Source: Terrimesophilobacter sp036833635
GTDB lineage: Bacteria; Actinomycetota; Actinomycetes; Actinomycetales; Microbacteriaceae
DNA length: 41,341 nt
Direction: 5' to 3'
Assembly: GCA_036833635.1 (NCBI GenBank)
Contig: DAITPJ010000007.1
Location: forward strand, 1-41,341
Position 1 is the first letter of the stretch. Each line of letters starts with the position of its first letter. The notes under the pieces were generated by a model. The model was not told where the DNA came from and searched no databases. It saw only the letters and a list, made by a program, of their open reading frames with translations. A program made the position numbers and the translations under genes. Positions 16,073-24,040 of this stretch are shown piece by piece.

Positions 16073-16977
16073 ATCCGCCGGACGTTGATCGCGCCGCGGC
16101 ATCGAGGGCGGCCGTGGCGGCCAGGCGTGCTCGGGCGGCGGTCAAGCGCGCGGTCGCCGAGCGCACGCGGAGTCCGCTCGATGTCGTCGAGAAGGGCTGG
16201 GCGGCATCCGGAAGCGTCGAAGCAGGCCTTCGGGTGCGGGAGCTCCTGGCGAGCATCCCCGGCCTCGGCCCAACGCGGACGGCCAGGGTCATGCAGGAAC
16301 TCGGCATCGCGGAGTCGAAACGCGTTGGCGGGCTGGGACTGCGGCAGCGCGGCACACTGCACGACTGGCTTTCGCGGCGCGAGCAGCGACCCATCCGGAC
16401 CGGACCGCTGCGCACGGGGCCATCGAGGCTCGTCGTGCTCGCGGGGCCGACGGCCGTCGGCAAGGGGGCCGTCTCCGGCTTCATCCGCGAGAACTATCCA
16501 GAGGTGCTCCTGTCGGTCTCGGCGACGACGAGAATGCCGCGCCCAGGCGAAGTCGACGGCGTGAACTACTACTTCGTGTCCGACGAGGAGTTCGACCGAC
16601 TCGAGGCGTCGGGGGAGATGCTCGAGACCGCGACAGTGCACAACGCCTACCGGTACGGGACGCCGCGGGCGCCCATCGACGCCGCGATCGCCGAGGGCAG
16701 GAGCGTGCTGCTCGAGATCGACCTTCAGGGTGCGAGGTCAGTGCGCAGGGCGATGCCGGATGCCGTGCTCGTCTTTCTCCTGCCGCCCAGCTGGGAGGAA
16801 CTCGTGCGCAGGCTCATCGGGCGCGGTACAGAGGACTCCGCGGAGCAGGCCAGGCGTCTCGAGACCGCCAAGACCGAATTGGCCGCCCAGGACGAGTTCG
16901 ACTTCCGCGTCGTCAACGCCGACGTCGGCCAGGCGGCACGGGAAGTCGTAGACTTGATGGGGTTCCCCACACACTGA
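16060..16977 (+). CDS. gmk: mIHF-like DNA-binding domain fused to guanylate kinase
   Basis: 305 residues, about 110 longer than an ordinary guanylate kinase. Residues about 10-108 resemble the actinobacterial integration host factor mIHF: the basic helix RAAVAARRARAAVKRA, then RVRELLASIPGLGPTRTARV (helix-two-turn-helix with its lysine/glycine-rich hinge) and ESKRVGGLGLRQRGTL. Residues about 122-305 are guanylate kinase, which converts GMP to GDP: P-loop GPTAVGKG (129-136, Lys 135), ATTRMPRPGEVDGVNYYFV, then EIDLQGARSVR. In Mycobacterium mihF and gmk are separate neighbouring genes, so this looks like a fusion of that pair. A start downstream for gmk alone cannot be excluded. ATG 16060 overlaps the pyrF end by 13 bases. 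Confidence 0.9.
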   Translation: MPRVDPPDVDRAAASRAAVAARRARAAVKRAVAERTRSPLDVVEKGWAASGSVEAGLRVRELLASIPGLGPTRTARVMQELGIAESKRVGGLGLRQRGTLHDWLSRREQRPIRTGPLRTGPSRLVVLAGPTAVGKGAVSGFIRENYPEVLLSVSATTRMPRPGEVDGVNYYFVSDEEFDRLEASGEMLETATVHNAYRYGTPRAPIDAAIAEGRSVLLEIDLQGARSVRRAMPDAVLVFLLPPSWEELVRRLIGRGTEDSAEQARRLETAKTELAAQDEFDFRVVNADVGQAAREVVDLMGFPTH

Positions 16978-16979
16978 CG

Positions 16980-16996
16980 GGCCGTTGAAAGCGGCC
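16980..16996 (+). other. Short hairpin between gmk and rpoZ
   Basis: GGCCG (16980-16984) and CGGCC (16992-16996) can pair around a TTGAAAG loop, three bases after the gmk stop. No T run follows, so it is not a convincing terminator. It may limit read-through or mark an mRNA processing site. Significance is unproven. Confidence 0.3.
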
Positions 16997-17013
16997 GGAT
17001 ACGGAGTTTCTTC

Positions 17014-17271
17014 ATGGTCGAACGCGCCAAGGGCATCATCGATCCGCCCATTGACGAGTTGCTCACCAAGGTCGACTCCAAATACGCGCTCGTGATCTTC
17101 GCGTCACGGCGCGCGCGCCAGATCAACGACTACTACGCCGACCTGCACGAGGGAAGCCTCTTCGACAATGTCGGCCCCCTCGTCGACTCGACGATCGACG
17201 ACAAGCCGCTCTCGGTTGCGATGCACGAGATCAACGAGGGCAAGCTGGTCCTGAAGAAGCTCGCGGAATAG
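17014..17271 (+). CDS. rpoZ: DNA-directed RNA polymerase omega subunit
   Basis: 85 residues. Omega helps assemble and stabilise RNA polymerase by clamping the beta' subunit. The N-terminal segment GIIDPPIDELLTKVDSKYAL, the VIFASRRARQINDYY helix and the C-terminal KPLSVAMHEINEGKL motif are typical of actinobacterial omega. A GGAG at 17003-17006 lies seven bases before ATG 17014. The position between gmk and coaBC is the conserved actinobacterial (and more broadly bacterial) one. Nine bases separate it from coaBC. Confidence 0.96.
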   Translation: MVERAKGIIDPPIDELLTKVDSKYALVIFASRRARQINDYYADLHEGSLFDNVGPLVDSTIDDKPLSVAMHEINEGKLVLKKLAE

Positions 17272-17279
17272 CAGCTGCG

Positions 17280-18473
17280 GTGAACGTCGTCGTCGGCATC
17301 ACCGGCGGGATCGCCGCCTACAAGGCGGTCGGCGTCGTCAGGGCGCTTGTGCTGGCTGGGCATGACGTTCACGTCGTTGCGACGGAGGCCGCCCTGCGCT
17401 TCGTGGGGATGCCGACTCTCGAGGCGATCAGCCGTAACCCCGTTCATCACGAACTCTACGAAGGGGTGGCTGAAGTACGTCATGTGGCGATCGGCCAGGC
17501 CGCCGACGTCATCGTCGTGGCGCCGGCGACGGCGAACACGATCGCGAAGCTCGCGACTGGGCTCGCGGACGACCTGCTCGGGACGACAATCCTCGCGAGC
17601 ACGGCGCCCCTCGTCATCGCCCCCGCCATGCACACCGAGATGTGGCAGAACCCGGCAACCGTGCAGAATGTCGCCCTGCTGCGCGGGCGAGGGGTCACGA
17701 TCGTCGGGCCGGGCACAGGGCAACTCACAGGGGCCGACAGCGGGCCGGGCCGAATGGCGGAACCTGAGGAGATCGTCGCTGCGACGCTCGCTGCGGTCGA
17801 TGAGTCCGGGGGGAATGCGCACGACCTCGCGGGACGACGCATCGTGGTGACGGCCGGGGGCACACGGGAGCCCATCGACCCCGTGCGTTTCATCGGCAAC
17901 CGCTCGAGCGGCAAGCAGGGTGTCGCGATCGCTGCCGCTGCGGCGGCGCGGGGGGCGCACGTCGTGCTCATCGGGGCGAACCTCGAGGTACCGGCCCCGG
18001 CATCCGTCACCCTGGAGACGGTCGGTTCGGCCGAGGAGCTCGCCGTCGCGGTCAGGGCGGCAACGGAGAATGCCGACATCGTCGTCATGGCGGCCGCCGT
18101 CGCCGACTACCGCCCGGAGAGTGTCGCGGGGGAGAAGATCAAGAAGGAGAGCCAGGGCGAGGAACTAGGCCTCACGCTGGTCCGCAACCCAGACATTCTC
18201 GCCGAGCTTGCCGCGACACGACAGGAGGGACAGATCCTCGTCGGGTTCGCCGCGGAGACCGAGCGGGACGATGCGGCGCTTCTCGAGCTCGGGAGAGCGA
18301 AGCTCGCGCGCAAGGGCTGCGACTTTCTCGTCCTCAACAGGGTCGGTTGGGACGAAGGGTTCGCCGTGGACGGCAACACCGTCACGGTCCTCAATCGGGC
18401 CGGCGATATAGTGTTGGAGACTTCAGGATCGAAGTCGTCGGTAGCCGGTCGTATCCTCGACCTTTTGAACTGA
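17280..18473 (+). CDS. coaBC: Bifunctional phosphopantothenoylcysteine decarboxylase / phosphopantothenate--cysteine ligase
   Basis: 397 residues. Two steps of coenzyme A synthesis are carried by one protein. Residues 1 to about 180 form the flavoprotein CoaC (ITGGIAAYKAVGVVRAL, catalytic-His segment VRHVAIG near 68, PAMHTEMW at 115-122, TGADSGPGRM near 150). Residues about 190-397 form CoaB (VTAGGTREPIDPVRFIGNRS, SSGKQGVAIA, then AAVADYRPES and EKIKK). The usual Asn of PXMNXXMW is His here, and the usual Cys of the ACGD loop is absent. I believe this is shared by actinobacterial CoaBC. GTG 17280 follows rpoZ by eight bases. The codons GAT ATA GTG TTG near the end make a TATAGT hexamer. Confidence 0.94.
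   Translation: MNVVVGITGGIAAYKAVGVVRALVLAGHDVHVVATEAALRFVGMPTLEAISRNPVHHELYEGVAEVRHVAIGQAADVIVVAPATANTIAKLATGLADDLLGTTILASTAPLVIAPAMHTEMWQNPATVQNVALLRGRGVTIVGPGTGQLTGADSGPGRMAEPEEIVAATLAAVDESGGNAHDLAGRRIVVTAGGTREPIDPVRFIGNRSSGKQGVAIAAAAAARGAHVVLIGANLEVPAPASVTLETVGSAEELAVAVRAATENADIVVMAAAVADYRPESVAGEKIKKESQGEELGLTLVRNPDILAELAATRQEGQILVGFAAETERDDAALLELGRAKLARKGCDFLVLNRVGWDEGFAVDGNTVTVLNRAGDIVLETSGSKSSVAGRILDLLN
18407..18419 (+). promoter_or_regulatory. Candidate -10 (TATAGT) for metK
   Basis: TATAGT at 18407-18412 is made by the unusual codons GAT-ATA-GTG near the end of coaBC. Initiation near 18419 would place the start exactly at the 5' side of an inverted repeat and give a leader of about 77 bases. 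No convincing -35. Confidence 0.45.
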
Positions 18474-18483
18474 TCCTCGACCC
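18419..18483 (+). promoter_or_regulatory. Structured leader of metK: two hairpins and a duplicated 10-mer
   Basis: Hairpin 1: GACTTC (18419-18424) pairs with GAAGTC (18431-18436), loop AGGATC. Hairpin 2: GGTCG (18447-18451) pairs with CGACC (18458-18462), loop TATCCT, followed directly by TTTTG. The loops are complementary over five bases (AGGAT with ATCCT). ATCCTCGACC occurs twice (18453-18462 and 18473-18482), so GGTCG has two possible partners. This suggests a small switching leader, but the sequence is also the end of the coaBC coding region and chance cannot be excluded. Confidence 0.35.
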
Positions 18484-18495
18484 GTTAGGCATATT

Positions 18496-19692
18496 TTGGG
18501 CACGTCTCTCCGCCTGTTCACGAGCGAGTCGGTCACCGAGGGGCATCCGGACAAGGTGTGCGACCAGGTCTCCGACGGCATCCTCGACGCACTCCTGGCG
18601 GTGGATCGCAGCAGCCGCGTCGCCGTTGAGACCATGGTCACGACGGGTCTCGTGCACATCGCGGGCGAGGTCACATGCTCGGGGTACGTGGAGATCCCGC
18701 AGCTTGTTCGCGCGATCGTGAGCGGCATCGGCTACACCTCGTCCGCCGTCGGCTTCGACGGCGCATCCTGCGGTGTCGCCGTGTCGATCGGCAGCCAGTC
18801 CCCGGACATCGCGATCGGTGTCAACGTCGCACTCGAGGCCCGCGAGGGCATCCACGAGGACCCGCTCGACCAGCAGGGCGCAGGCGACCAGGGAATCATG
18901 TTCGGCTACGCGACGACTGAGACACCGCAGTACATGCCCATTCCGATCTGGCTGGCCCATCGACTTTCAGAACGCCTTGCCGACGTGCGCAAGAACGGCG
19001 ACCTCGACTACCTTAGGCCGGACGGCAAGACCCAGGTCACGATCGGGTACGAAGGGGACACGCCCCGCACGATCGACACGATCGTGCTCTCGACCCAGCA
19101 TGCCCCCACGGTCGACAACCCCCGACTGTTCGCCGAGGTCGAGGAGCTCGTGATCCGGCCGGTCCTCGAATCCGTCGAACTCGACGACGGTGACGTACGC
19201 ATCATCATCAACCCGACGGGCCGCTTCGAGATCGGCGGTCCGCAGGGCGATGCCGGTCTCACCGGCCGCAAGATCATCGTCGACACCTACGGTGGCGCGA
19301 GCAGGCACGGTGGCGGCGCTTTCAGCGGCAAGGACCCGTCGAAGGTCGACCGTTCGGCCGCCTACGCGATGCGTTGGGTCGCGAAGAACGCCGTCGCGGC
19401 GGGGCTCGCCGATCGGCTCGAGGTGCAGGTCGCCTACGCGATCGGCAAGGCAGCGCCCGTGGGACTCTACGTCGAGACCTTCGGCACGGCGAAGGTCGAC
19501 GAGGCGAAGATCGACACGGCGATCCGGGACGTCTTCGACCTGAGGCCGGCGGCGATCATCCGCGACCTCGACCTTCTGCGGCCCATCTACCGGCCGACGG
19601 CCACCTACGGGCACTTCGGCCGCGAGCTCCCTGACTTCACCTGGGAGCGACTCGATCGCGTCGACGACCTCCGCAGCGCGGTCGGGTTGTAA
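18496..19692 (+). CDS. metK: S-adenosylmethionine synthase
   Basis: 398 residues. It makes S-adenosylmethionine from methionine and ATP. The N-terminal ATP motif is FTSESVTEGHPDK with catalytic His, then CDQVSDGILDALL. The GAGDQGIMFGYAT loop and the GGGAFSGKDPSKVDRSAAY phosphate-binding motif follow. The C-terminus contains APVGLYVETFGT. Only TTG 18496 (MGTSLRLFTSE) gives the expected N-terminus: the reading frame is open upstream only to the TGA at 18466-18468 and contains no ATG or GTG. The Shine-Dalgarno is weak. A rare start codon, a weak ribosome site and a structured leader together hint at controlled expression. priA follows after two bases. Confidence 0.95.
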   Translation: MGTSLRLFTSESVTEGHPDKVCDQVSDGILDALLAVDRSSRVAVETMVTTGLVHIAGEVTCSGYVEIPQLVRAIVSGIGYTSSAVGFDGASCGVAVSIGSQSPDIAIGVNVALEAREGIHEDPLDQQGAGDQGIMFGYATTETPQYMPIPIWLAHRLSERLADVRKNGDLDYLRPDGKTQVTIGYEGDTPRTIDTIVLSTQHAPTVDNPRLFAEVEELVIRPVLESVELDDGDVRIIINPTGRFEIGGPQGDAGLTGRKIIVDTYGGASRHGGGAFSGKDPSKVDRSAAYAMRWVAKNAVAAGLADRLEVQVAYAIGKAAPVGLYVETFGTAKVDEAKIDTAIRDVFDLRPAAIIRDLDLLRPIYRPTATYGHFGRELPDFTWERLDRVDDLRSAVGL

Positions 19693-19694
19693 CC

Positions 19695-21659
19695 ATGCCG
19701 CCGGCATCCATCGCGCGGGTGCTGATCGACTCACCGCTGCCGCAGCTCGACAGGCTGTTCGATTATCGGGTCCCAGAGGCGATGCTTCAGGATGCTGTCC
19801 CCGGCGTACGGGTACGGGTGCCGCTGCGCTCGGCCGGCCGCATCGCCGATGGCTTCCTCATCGAACTCGTCGACAGAGTCGACTACCAGGGGGTCCTCAG
19901 CGAGGTCGACGCCGTGACCTCCCCTGCCCCCGTGCTGACCGAGCCGGTGTACACGCTCGCCCGCCGCGTCGCCGATCGGGCTGCCGGCAATGCGAGCGAC
20001 ATCCTGAGGCTCGCCGTTCCCAAGCGGCAGGTGCGTGTCGAGAAGGCCTGGCTCGCCGCTGGCGCGCGGGAGGCATCCGATGTCAACCCTGTCGCGGTCG
20101 CCGACTACGGGACCGCGGCGATCGACGAGGCGATTCTCGCGTCGCGTCGACTTGCCGTGGATGCCGTTCCGCAGGTCGTCGACGTCGGCGGCGACTGGGT
20201 GGGCCACTGGGCAGCGACCCTCGCGGCGATAGCGTCGCGCGCGCTTCAGACCGGCTCCGTCATCCTCGTCGTTCCCGACTACCGCGACCTCGACCAGCTC
20301 ACGACGGCTCTCGAGGCGATCCTCCCCGCCGATCGCGTCGTACGCCTCGACGCCCGCCAGTCGAATGCCGACCGCTATCGCGCGCACCTTGCATGCCTCG
20401 ATGGTGTCGCGAGGGTCATCGTGGGCAACCGCTCCGCGGTCTACGCCCCTGCCGCCAAACTCGCGCTCATCGCACTCTGGGACGACGGCGACCCCCTGCA
20501 CAGCGAACCATTGAGCCCATACGTGCACAGCCGCGACGCCGCACTCCTGCGCCAGGAACTCGAGAGCTGTGCCCTCGTCTTTCTCAGCCACGCGAGAACG
20601 GTCGAGGTCGAGAGGCTCGTGCAACTCGGTTGGGTCGAGGCGATTGCACCCGTGAAGAGCTACCTCCCCAAGGTGATCCCCACGGCACAGCAGGCTTCAG
20701 AGGATCGTCTCGCCGCGCAGGCGAGGATCCCCTCGAGCGCCTGGCGTGAAGCGCGGGCCGCGCTCGAGCACGGTCCGGTACTCGTCCAGGTGGCCCGACC
20801 TGGTTACGCCCCGCAGCTCGTGTGCGAAACGTGCCGGCAGGTTGCCCGCTGCGCGCGGTGCAGCGGGCCGCTCGGGCTGAAGGCCGCGCGTTCGTCCCCG
20901 TCCTGCGCCTGGTGCGGCGCGATCGCGACCCAGTGGCGCTGCGCACACTGCGCAGGGCGCACCTACCGTCTCCAGGGGCAGGGTGCGACGAGGACTGCCG
21001 AGGACCTCGGCCGCGCCTTCCCGGGGGTTCCCATCGTCATCGCTGACGGCGAGCGCCCGGTGCTCGAGGTGGGCGCGCGGCCCGCCCTCGTCATTGCGAC
21101 GCGCGGGGCAGAGCCGATCGCGGCGGGCGGGTACCGGGCTGTCCTGCTCCTCGATGGTGAGCGGATGCTGGCGCGTGAGAGCCTGCGCGTCGGCGAGGAC
21201 TGCCTTCGCTGGTGGGCGAACGCGATCTCCCTCGCCGCGGTCGGTGCGCCGAGTGTGCTCGTCGGCGTCGGGGGCTCGCTCGCCGGGGCCCTCGCGACCT
21301 GGCAGCTCGCCGACTACGCGCGTGGTGAGCTCGCCGACCGCAGAAGACTTCGCTTCCCGCCCGCCGTGCGGGTCGCCACGGTGACCGGAGACGCGGCCTC
21401 CGTCGCACGTGCCACGGCCGCTGTCGAGAACCTTTTGGGTGTCGATGTGCTCGGGCCTGTCGAGTCAGAGCGCGGTGCGCTGCGGGCGATTGTACGACTC
21501 GACTATGCGCAGGGAGCCGCCGTCGCGACAGCGCTCAGGGCCGAGCTCATCCGTAACGCGACAACGCGCCGCAAGCGGGTCCCGGCGGGGGCCTCCCCGG
21601 CTGCCCTGCCTACACTGAGAGTCCGGTTCGACGATCTCGAACCGTTCGAGCAGTCATAG
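19695..21659 (+). CDS. priA: PriA-like primosomal protein lacking helicase motifs
   Basis: 654 residues. The N-terminal DNA-binding domain (ARVLIDSPLPQLDRLFDYRVP, then GVRVRVPLRSAGRIADGFLIE) is PriA-like. The zinc-binding module (about residues 377-417) has four CxxC pairs: CETC, CARC, CAWC and CAHC. Unlike E. coli PriA there is no Walker A GxGKT and no DEEH box: the equivalent position reads LALIALWDDGDPLHSEP. Loss of ATPase motifs is known in actinobacterial PriA homologues, so a structural, non-unwinding role in replication restart is inferred. The C-terminal part has the FPPAVRVATVTG segment typical of PriA. The 3' end contains rare codons CCT-ACA-CTG-AGA, a probable fmt promoter. Confidence 0.92.
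   Translation: MPPASIARVLIDSPLPQLDRLFDYRVPEAMLQDAVPGVRVRVPLRSAGRIADGFLIELVDRVDYQGVLSEVDAVTSPAPVLTEPVYTLARRVADRAAGNASDILRLAVPKRQVRVEKAWLAAGAREASDVNPVAVADYGTAAIDEAILASRRLAVDAVPQVVDVGGDWVGHWAATLAAIASRALQTGSVILVVPDYRDLDQLTTALEAILPADRVVRLDARQSNADRYRAHLACLDGVARVIVGNRSAVYAPAAKLALIALWDDGDPLHSEPLSPYVHSRDAALLRQELESCALVFLSHARTVEVERLVQLGWVEAIAPVKSYLPKVIPTAQQASEDRLAAQARIPSSAWREARAALEHGPVLVQVARPGYAPQLVCETCRQVARCARCSGPLGLKAARSSPSCAWCGAIATQWRCAHCAGRTYRLQGQGATRTAEDLGRAFPGVPIVIADGERPVLEVGARPALVIATRGAEPIAAGGYRAVLLLDGERMLARESLRVGEDCLRWWANAISLAAVGAPSVLVGVGGSLAGALATWQLADYARGELADRRRLRFPPAVRVATVTGDAASVARATAAVENLLGVDVLGPVESERGALRAIVRLDYAQGAAVATALRAELIRNATTRRKRVPAGASPAALPTLRVRFDDLEPFEQS
21611..21623 (+). promoter_or_regulatory. 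Candidate -10 (TACACT) for fmt
   Basis: TACACT at 21611-21616 is formed by rare codons CCT-ACA-CTG followed by AGA near the end of priA. Initiation near 21623 would leave a leader of about 60 bases with the Shine-Dalgarno GGGAG at 21673-21677. No -35 is evident. Confidence 0.4.
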
Positions 21660-21684
21660 TCATTCACCGTCCGGGAGCCAGCTG

Positions 21685-22611
21685 GTGCGCATCATCTTCG
21701 CGGGGAGCCCCGCTGCCGCTGTTCCAAGCCTCCGGGCGGTCGCGGCGAGCGGGCACGAGCTCGTCGCCGTGCTCACGCGCGAGGACTCGCCGTTCGGCCG
21801 CAAGCGGATCCTGACTCCAACGCCCGTCGCAACTGTCGCCGCTGAGCTGGGCATCCCGGTGATCAAGGCGGATCGACTCAGCCCGGTGGCCGGGGAGATC
21901 GCAGCCCTCGATGCGGCCCTCGGCGTCATCGTCGCTTACGGGGGACTTGTGCGTGAACCGTTGCTCTCCGCACCCCAGCGCGGGTGGATCAACCTGCACT
22001 TCTCGCTGCTTCCGCGCTGGCGCGGGGCAGCTCCGGTGCAGCGCGCGATCATGGCGGGAGACGACGTCACCGGCGCGAGCGTATTCCAACTCGTCGAGGA
22101 ACTCGACGCCGGCCCCGTCTATGGCAGGCTCACCCAGGCGATCGGCCGGAGCGAGACGGCCGGGCACCTGCTCGATTCGCTCGCGGAGGCGGGCGCCGGT
22201 CTCCTGGCCGGCGTCATCGACGCGATCGCCGACGGCTCGGCGCGGGCACAGGAGCAGGTCGGTGATATCACTCTCGCGCCCAAGCTCGGCATCGAGGATG
22301 GGCGCCTCGACTGGAGTGCCTCGGCCGACACGATCGATCGTCGCATCCGGGGCGTCACGCCGGAGCCTGGCGCTTTCACGACGATCGACGGCATCCGGGT
22401 CAAGGTCCTGGACGCTGCGCCTGCCCGTGATCGCCCGTCGTTGCCGCCCGGCCTCGTGAGCGCTGACGGGGGCATCCTCGTCGGGACGGCCACCGCGCCG
22501 ATCGAGCTCGTCACGGTCCAGCCCTCAGGGCGGACGCCCATGCCCGCGGCCGCGTGGTGGCGCGGTCGGACCGGCCGGGGACCCGATGCGGCCGAGGTGC
22601 GCGCGGAATGA
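21685..22611 (+). CDS. fmt: Methionyl-tRNA formyltransferase
   Basis: 308 residues from GTG 21685. It formylates initiator Met-tRNA using 10-formyltetrahydrofolate. The N-terminus MRIIFAGSPAAAVPSL is typical. The catalytic triad is Asn 103 and His 105 in INLHFSLLPRWRGAAPVQ and Asp 141 in EELDAGPVY. The C-terminal tRNA-binding barrel includes LDWSASADTIDRRIRGVTPEPGA. GGGAG at 21673-21677 lies seven bases before the start. The stop overlaps rsmB (ATGA), the conserved fmt-rsmB pairing. The loop RKRILTPTPVATVAAELGIPV carries the usual PxxV segment. Confidence 0.95.
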   Translation: MRIIFAGSPAAAVPSLRAVAASGHELVAVLTREDSPFGRKRILTPTPVATVAAELGIPVIKADRLSPVAGEIAALDAALGVIVAYGGLVREPLLSAPQRGWINLHFSLLPRWRGAAPVQRAIMAGDDVTGASVFQLVEELDAGPVYGRLTQAIGRSETAGHLLDSLAEAGAGLLAGVIDAIADGSARAQEQVGDITLAPKLGIEDGRLDWSASADTIDRRIRGVTPEPGAFTTIDGIRVKVLDAAPARDRPSLPPGLVSADGGILVGTATAPIELVTVQPSGRTPMPAAAWWRGRTGRGPDAAEVRAE

Positions 22612-23923
22612 GAGTGCAGCCCTCGCGTCGCGTCGCCTACGAGGTCATCAGGGCGGTCTCCGAGTCGGACGCTTACGCCAATCTCCTGCTCCCGGTCAAG
22701 CTTGACCGGGCTGGACTCCGGGGCCAGGATGCTGCCCTCGCCACGGAACTTGCGTACGGCACGCTGCGCCGGCGCGGCTACTACGACAGCGTCATCGAGG
22801 CTGCGGCTGGGCGCCCGATCCAGCAACTGGATGCCCCCATCCTCGACGTCCTCCGGCTCGCTGTGCACCAGCTCCTGTCGATGCGCGTCGCACAGCACGC
22901 CGCCGTCGACGAGGCGGTGTCCCTCGCGCGCGAGGTCGGATCGCGCTCGGCGACCGGGTTCGTCAACGCGGTCCTGCGCACGATCACACGCACGAGCGCC
23001 GAAGAGTGGGTCTCGAGAGTTGTCGGCGATGCAACGACGGAGGATGGCCGCCTCGCCGCGGAGCACGCCCACCCGGCCTGGATCGTGCGCGCGTTCCGCA
23101 GGGCACTCGCGGCGGAGGGGCGCGAGAGTGAGCTCGCCGCGCTCCTCGAGGCTGACAATCGCGCACCGAGGGTGAGTCTCGCCGCGCTGCCGGGCCTCGC
23201 GAGTCCGACCGAGCTCGACGGCGCACTTCCGGGGAGATACTCGCCCTTCGCGCGTGAAAGCGAAGGAGGCGACCCTGCACGGTGGCCCGCCGTGCGCGAT
23301 GGACGCGCGCGGGTCCAGGACGAAGGCTCCCAGCTTGCCGCCCTCGCGCTCAGCCGCGCGCGGCCGGTGGTCGCGGGGGAGCGCTGGCTCGACCTGTGCG
23401 CGGGGCCAGGCGGCAAGGCGGCGCTGCTCGCGGCGGAGGCGCTGGCCGGGGGCGCGACACTCGTGGCGAACGAGATCGTGCCTGCTCGCGCCGCCCTCGT
23501 GCGCAAGGCCCTGGCAGCCTTCGAGGACCCGCCGCAGGTGCTCGTTCAGGATGGTCGCGAATTCGGCGACAGGTTCACCGGCCAGTTCGACCGCATCCTT
23601 CTCGATGCGCCGTGCACGGGGCTTGGTGCACTCAGGCGGCGGCCGGAGGCGCGCTGGCGCAAGCAGCCCCATGACGTGCCGGAGCTCACGACCCTGCAGA
23701 CCGAACTCGTCGACTCGGCGTCGCGCTCACTGCGACCGGGTGGCATCCTCGCCTACGTCACGTGCTCTCCGCACCTCGCAGAGACCCGGGTTATCGTCGA
23801 CCACGCAATCAGGCAGGGCGGGCTCACGCCGCTCGACACGGGCCGGGTGCTCGCGTCCTTCACTGTCGAACCCCTCGAGCTCGGTGATTCGTTCCAGGCC
23901 CAGTTGTGGCCGCACCGGCACGG
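22608..23923 (+). CDS. rsmB: 16S rRNA m5C967 methyltransferase RsmB (3' end missing in gap)
   Basis: 438 codons visible before the N gap; only the last dozen or so residues of a normal protein are missing. It methylates cytosine in 16S rRNA using SAM. Residues 1 to about 140 form a NusB-like RNA-binding domain (RRVAYEVIRAVSESDAYANL, LAVHQLLSM, GFVNAVLRTI). The catalytic domain has LDLCAGPGGKAALL, ANEIVPARAALVRKAL, LDAPCTGLGALRRRP (Cys about 336) and YVTCSPHLAET (Cys about 386). Both cysteines needed by this class are present. The visible end ...QLWPHRHG is the usual start of the final motif. ATG 22608 overlaps fmt. Reading through the Ns is not meaningful. Confidence 0.93.
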
Positions 23924-24023
23924 NNNNNNNNNNNNNNNNNNNNNNNNNNNNNNNNNNNNNNNNNNNNNNNNNNNNNNNNNNNNNNNNNNNNNNNNNNNNN
24001 NNNNNNNNNNNNNNNNNNNNNNN
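23924..24023. other. Assembly gap (100 N)
   Basis: Exactly 100 N, the conventional length for a scaffold gap of unknown size. It removes the end of rsmB and almost all of the rsmB-rpe spacer. Real size and content are unknown. Confidence 0.99.
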
Positions 24024-24028
24024 CCCAG

Positions 24029-24040
24029 TAGGCTGGCGGC
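24029..24040 (+). promoter_or_regulatory. Leaderless-type promoter of rpe
   Basis: TAGGCT at 24029-24034 is followed by six bases (GGCGGC) and the rpe ATG, the geometry expected for a leaderless transcript. The -35 region lies in the assembly gap. GGCGG could alternatively act as a poor Shine-Dalgarno, but it is too close to the ATG. Confidence 0.5.

Noticed and set aside
13579..16641. 1020-codon open frame on the - strand opposite carB-pyrF-gmk
   Set aside because: Long antisense frames are expected in high-GC coding DNA. Its translation is Arg/Asp/Leu-rich with no family signature, and the + strand genes are unambiguous.
18447..18467. Intrinsic terminator at the end of coaBC
   Set aside because: Only a five-base-pair stem and four T residues; too weak to call a terminator on its own.
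18413..18495. SAM riboswitch upstream of metK
   Set aside because: The available leader is only about 77 bases and lacks the multi-stem SAM-I/SAM-IV layout. I report it only as an unclassified structured leader.
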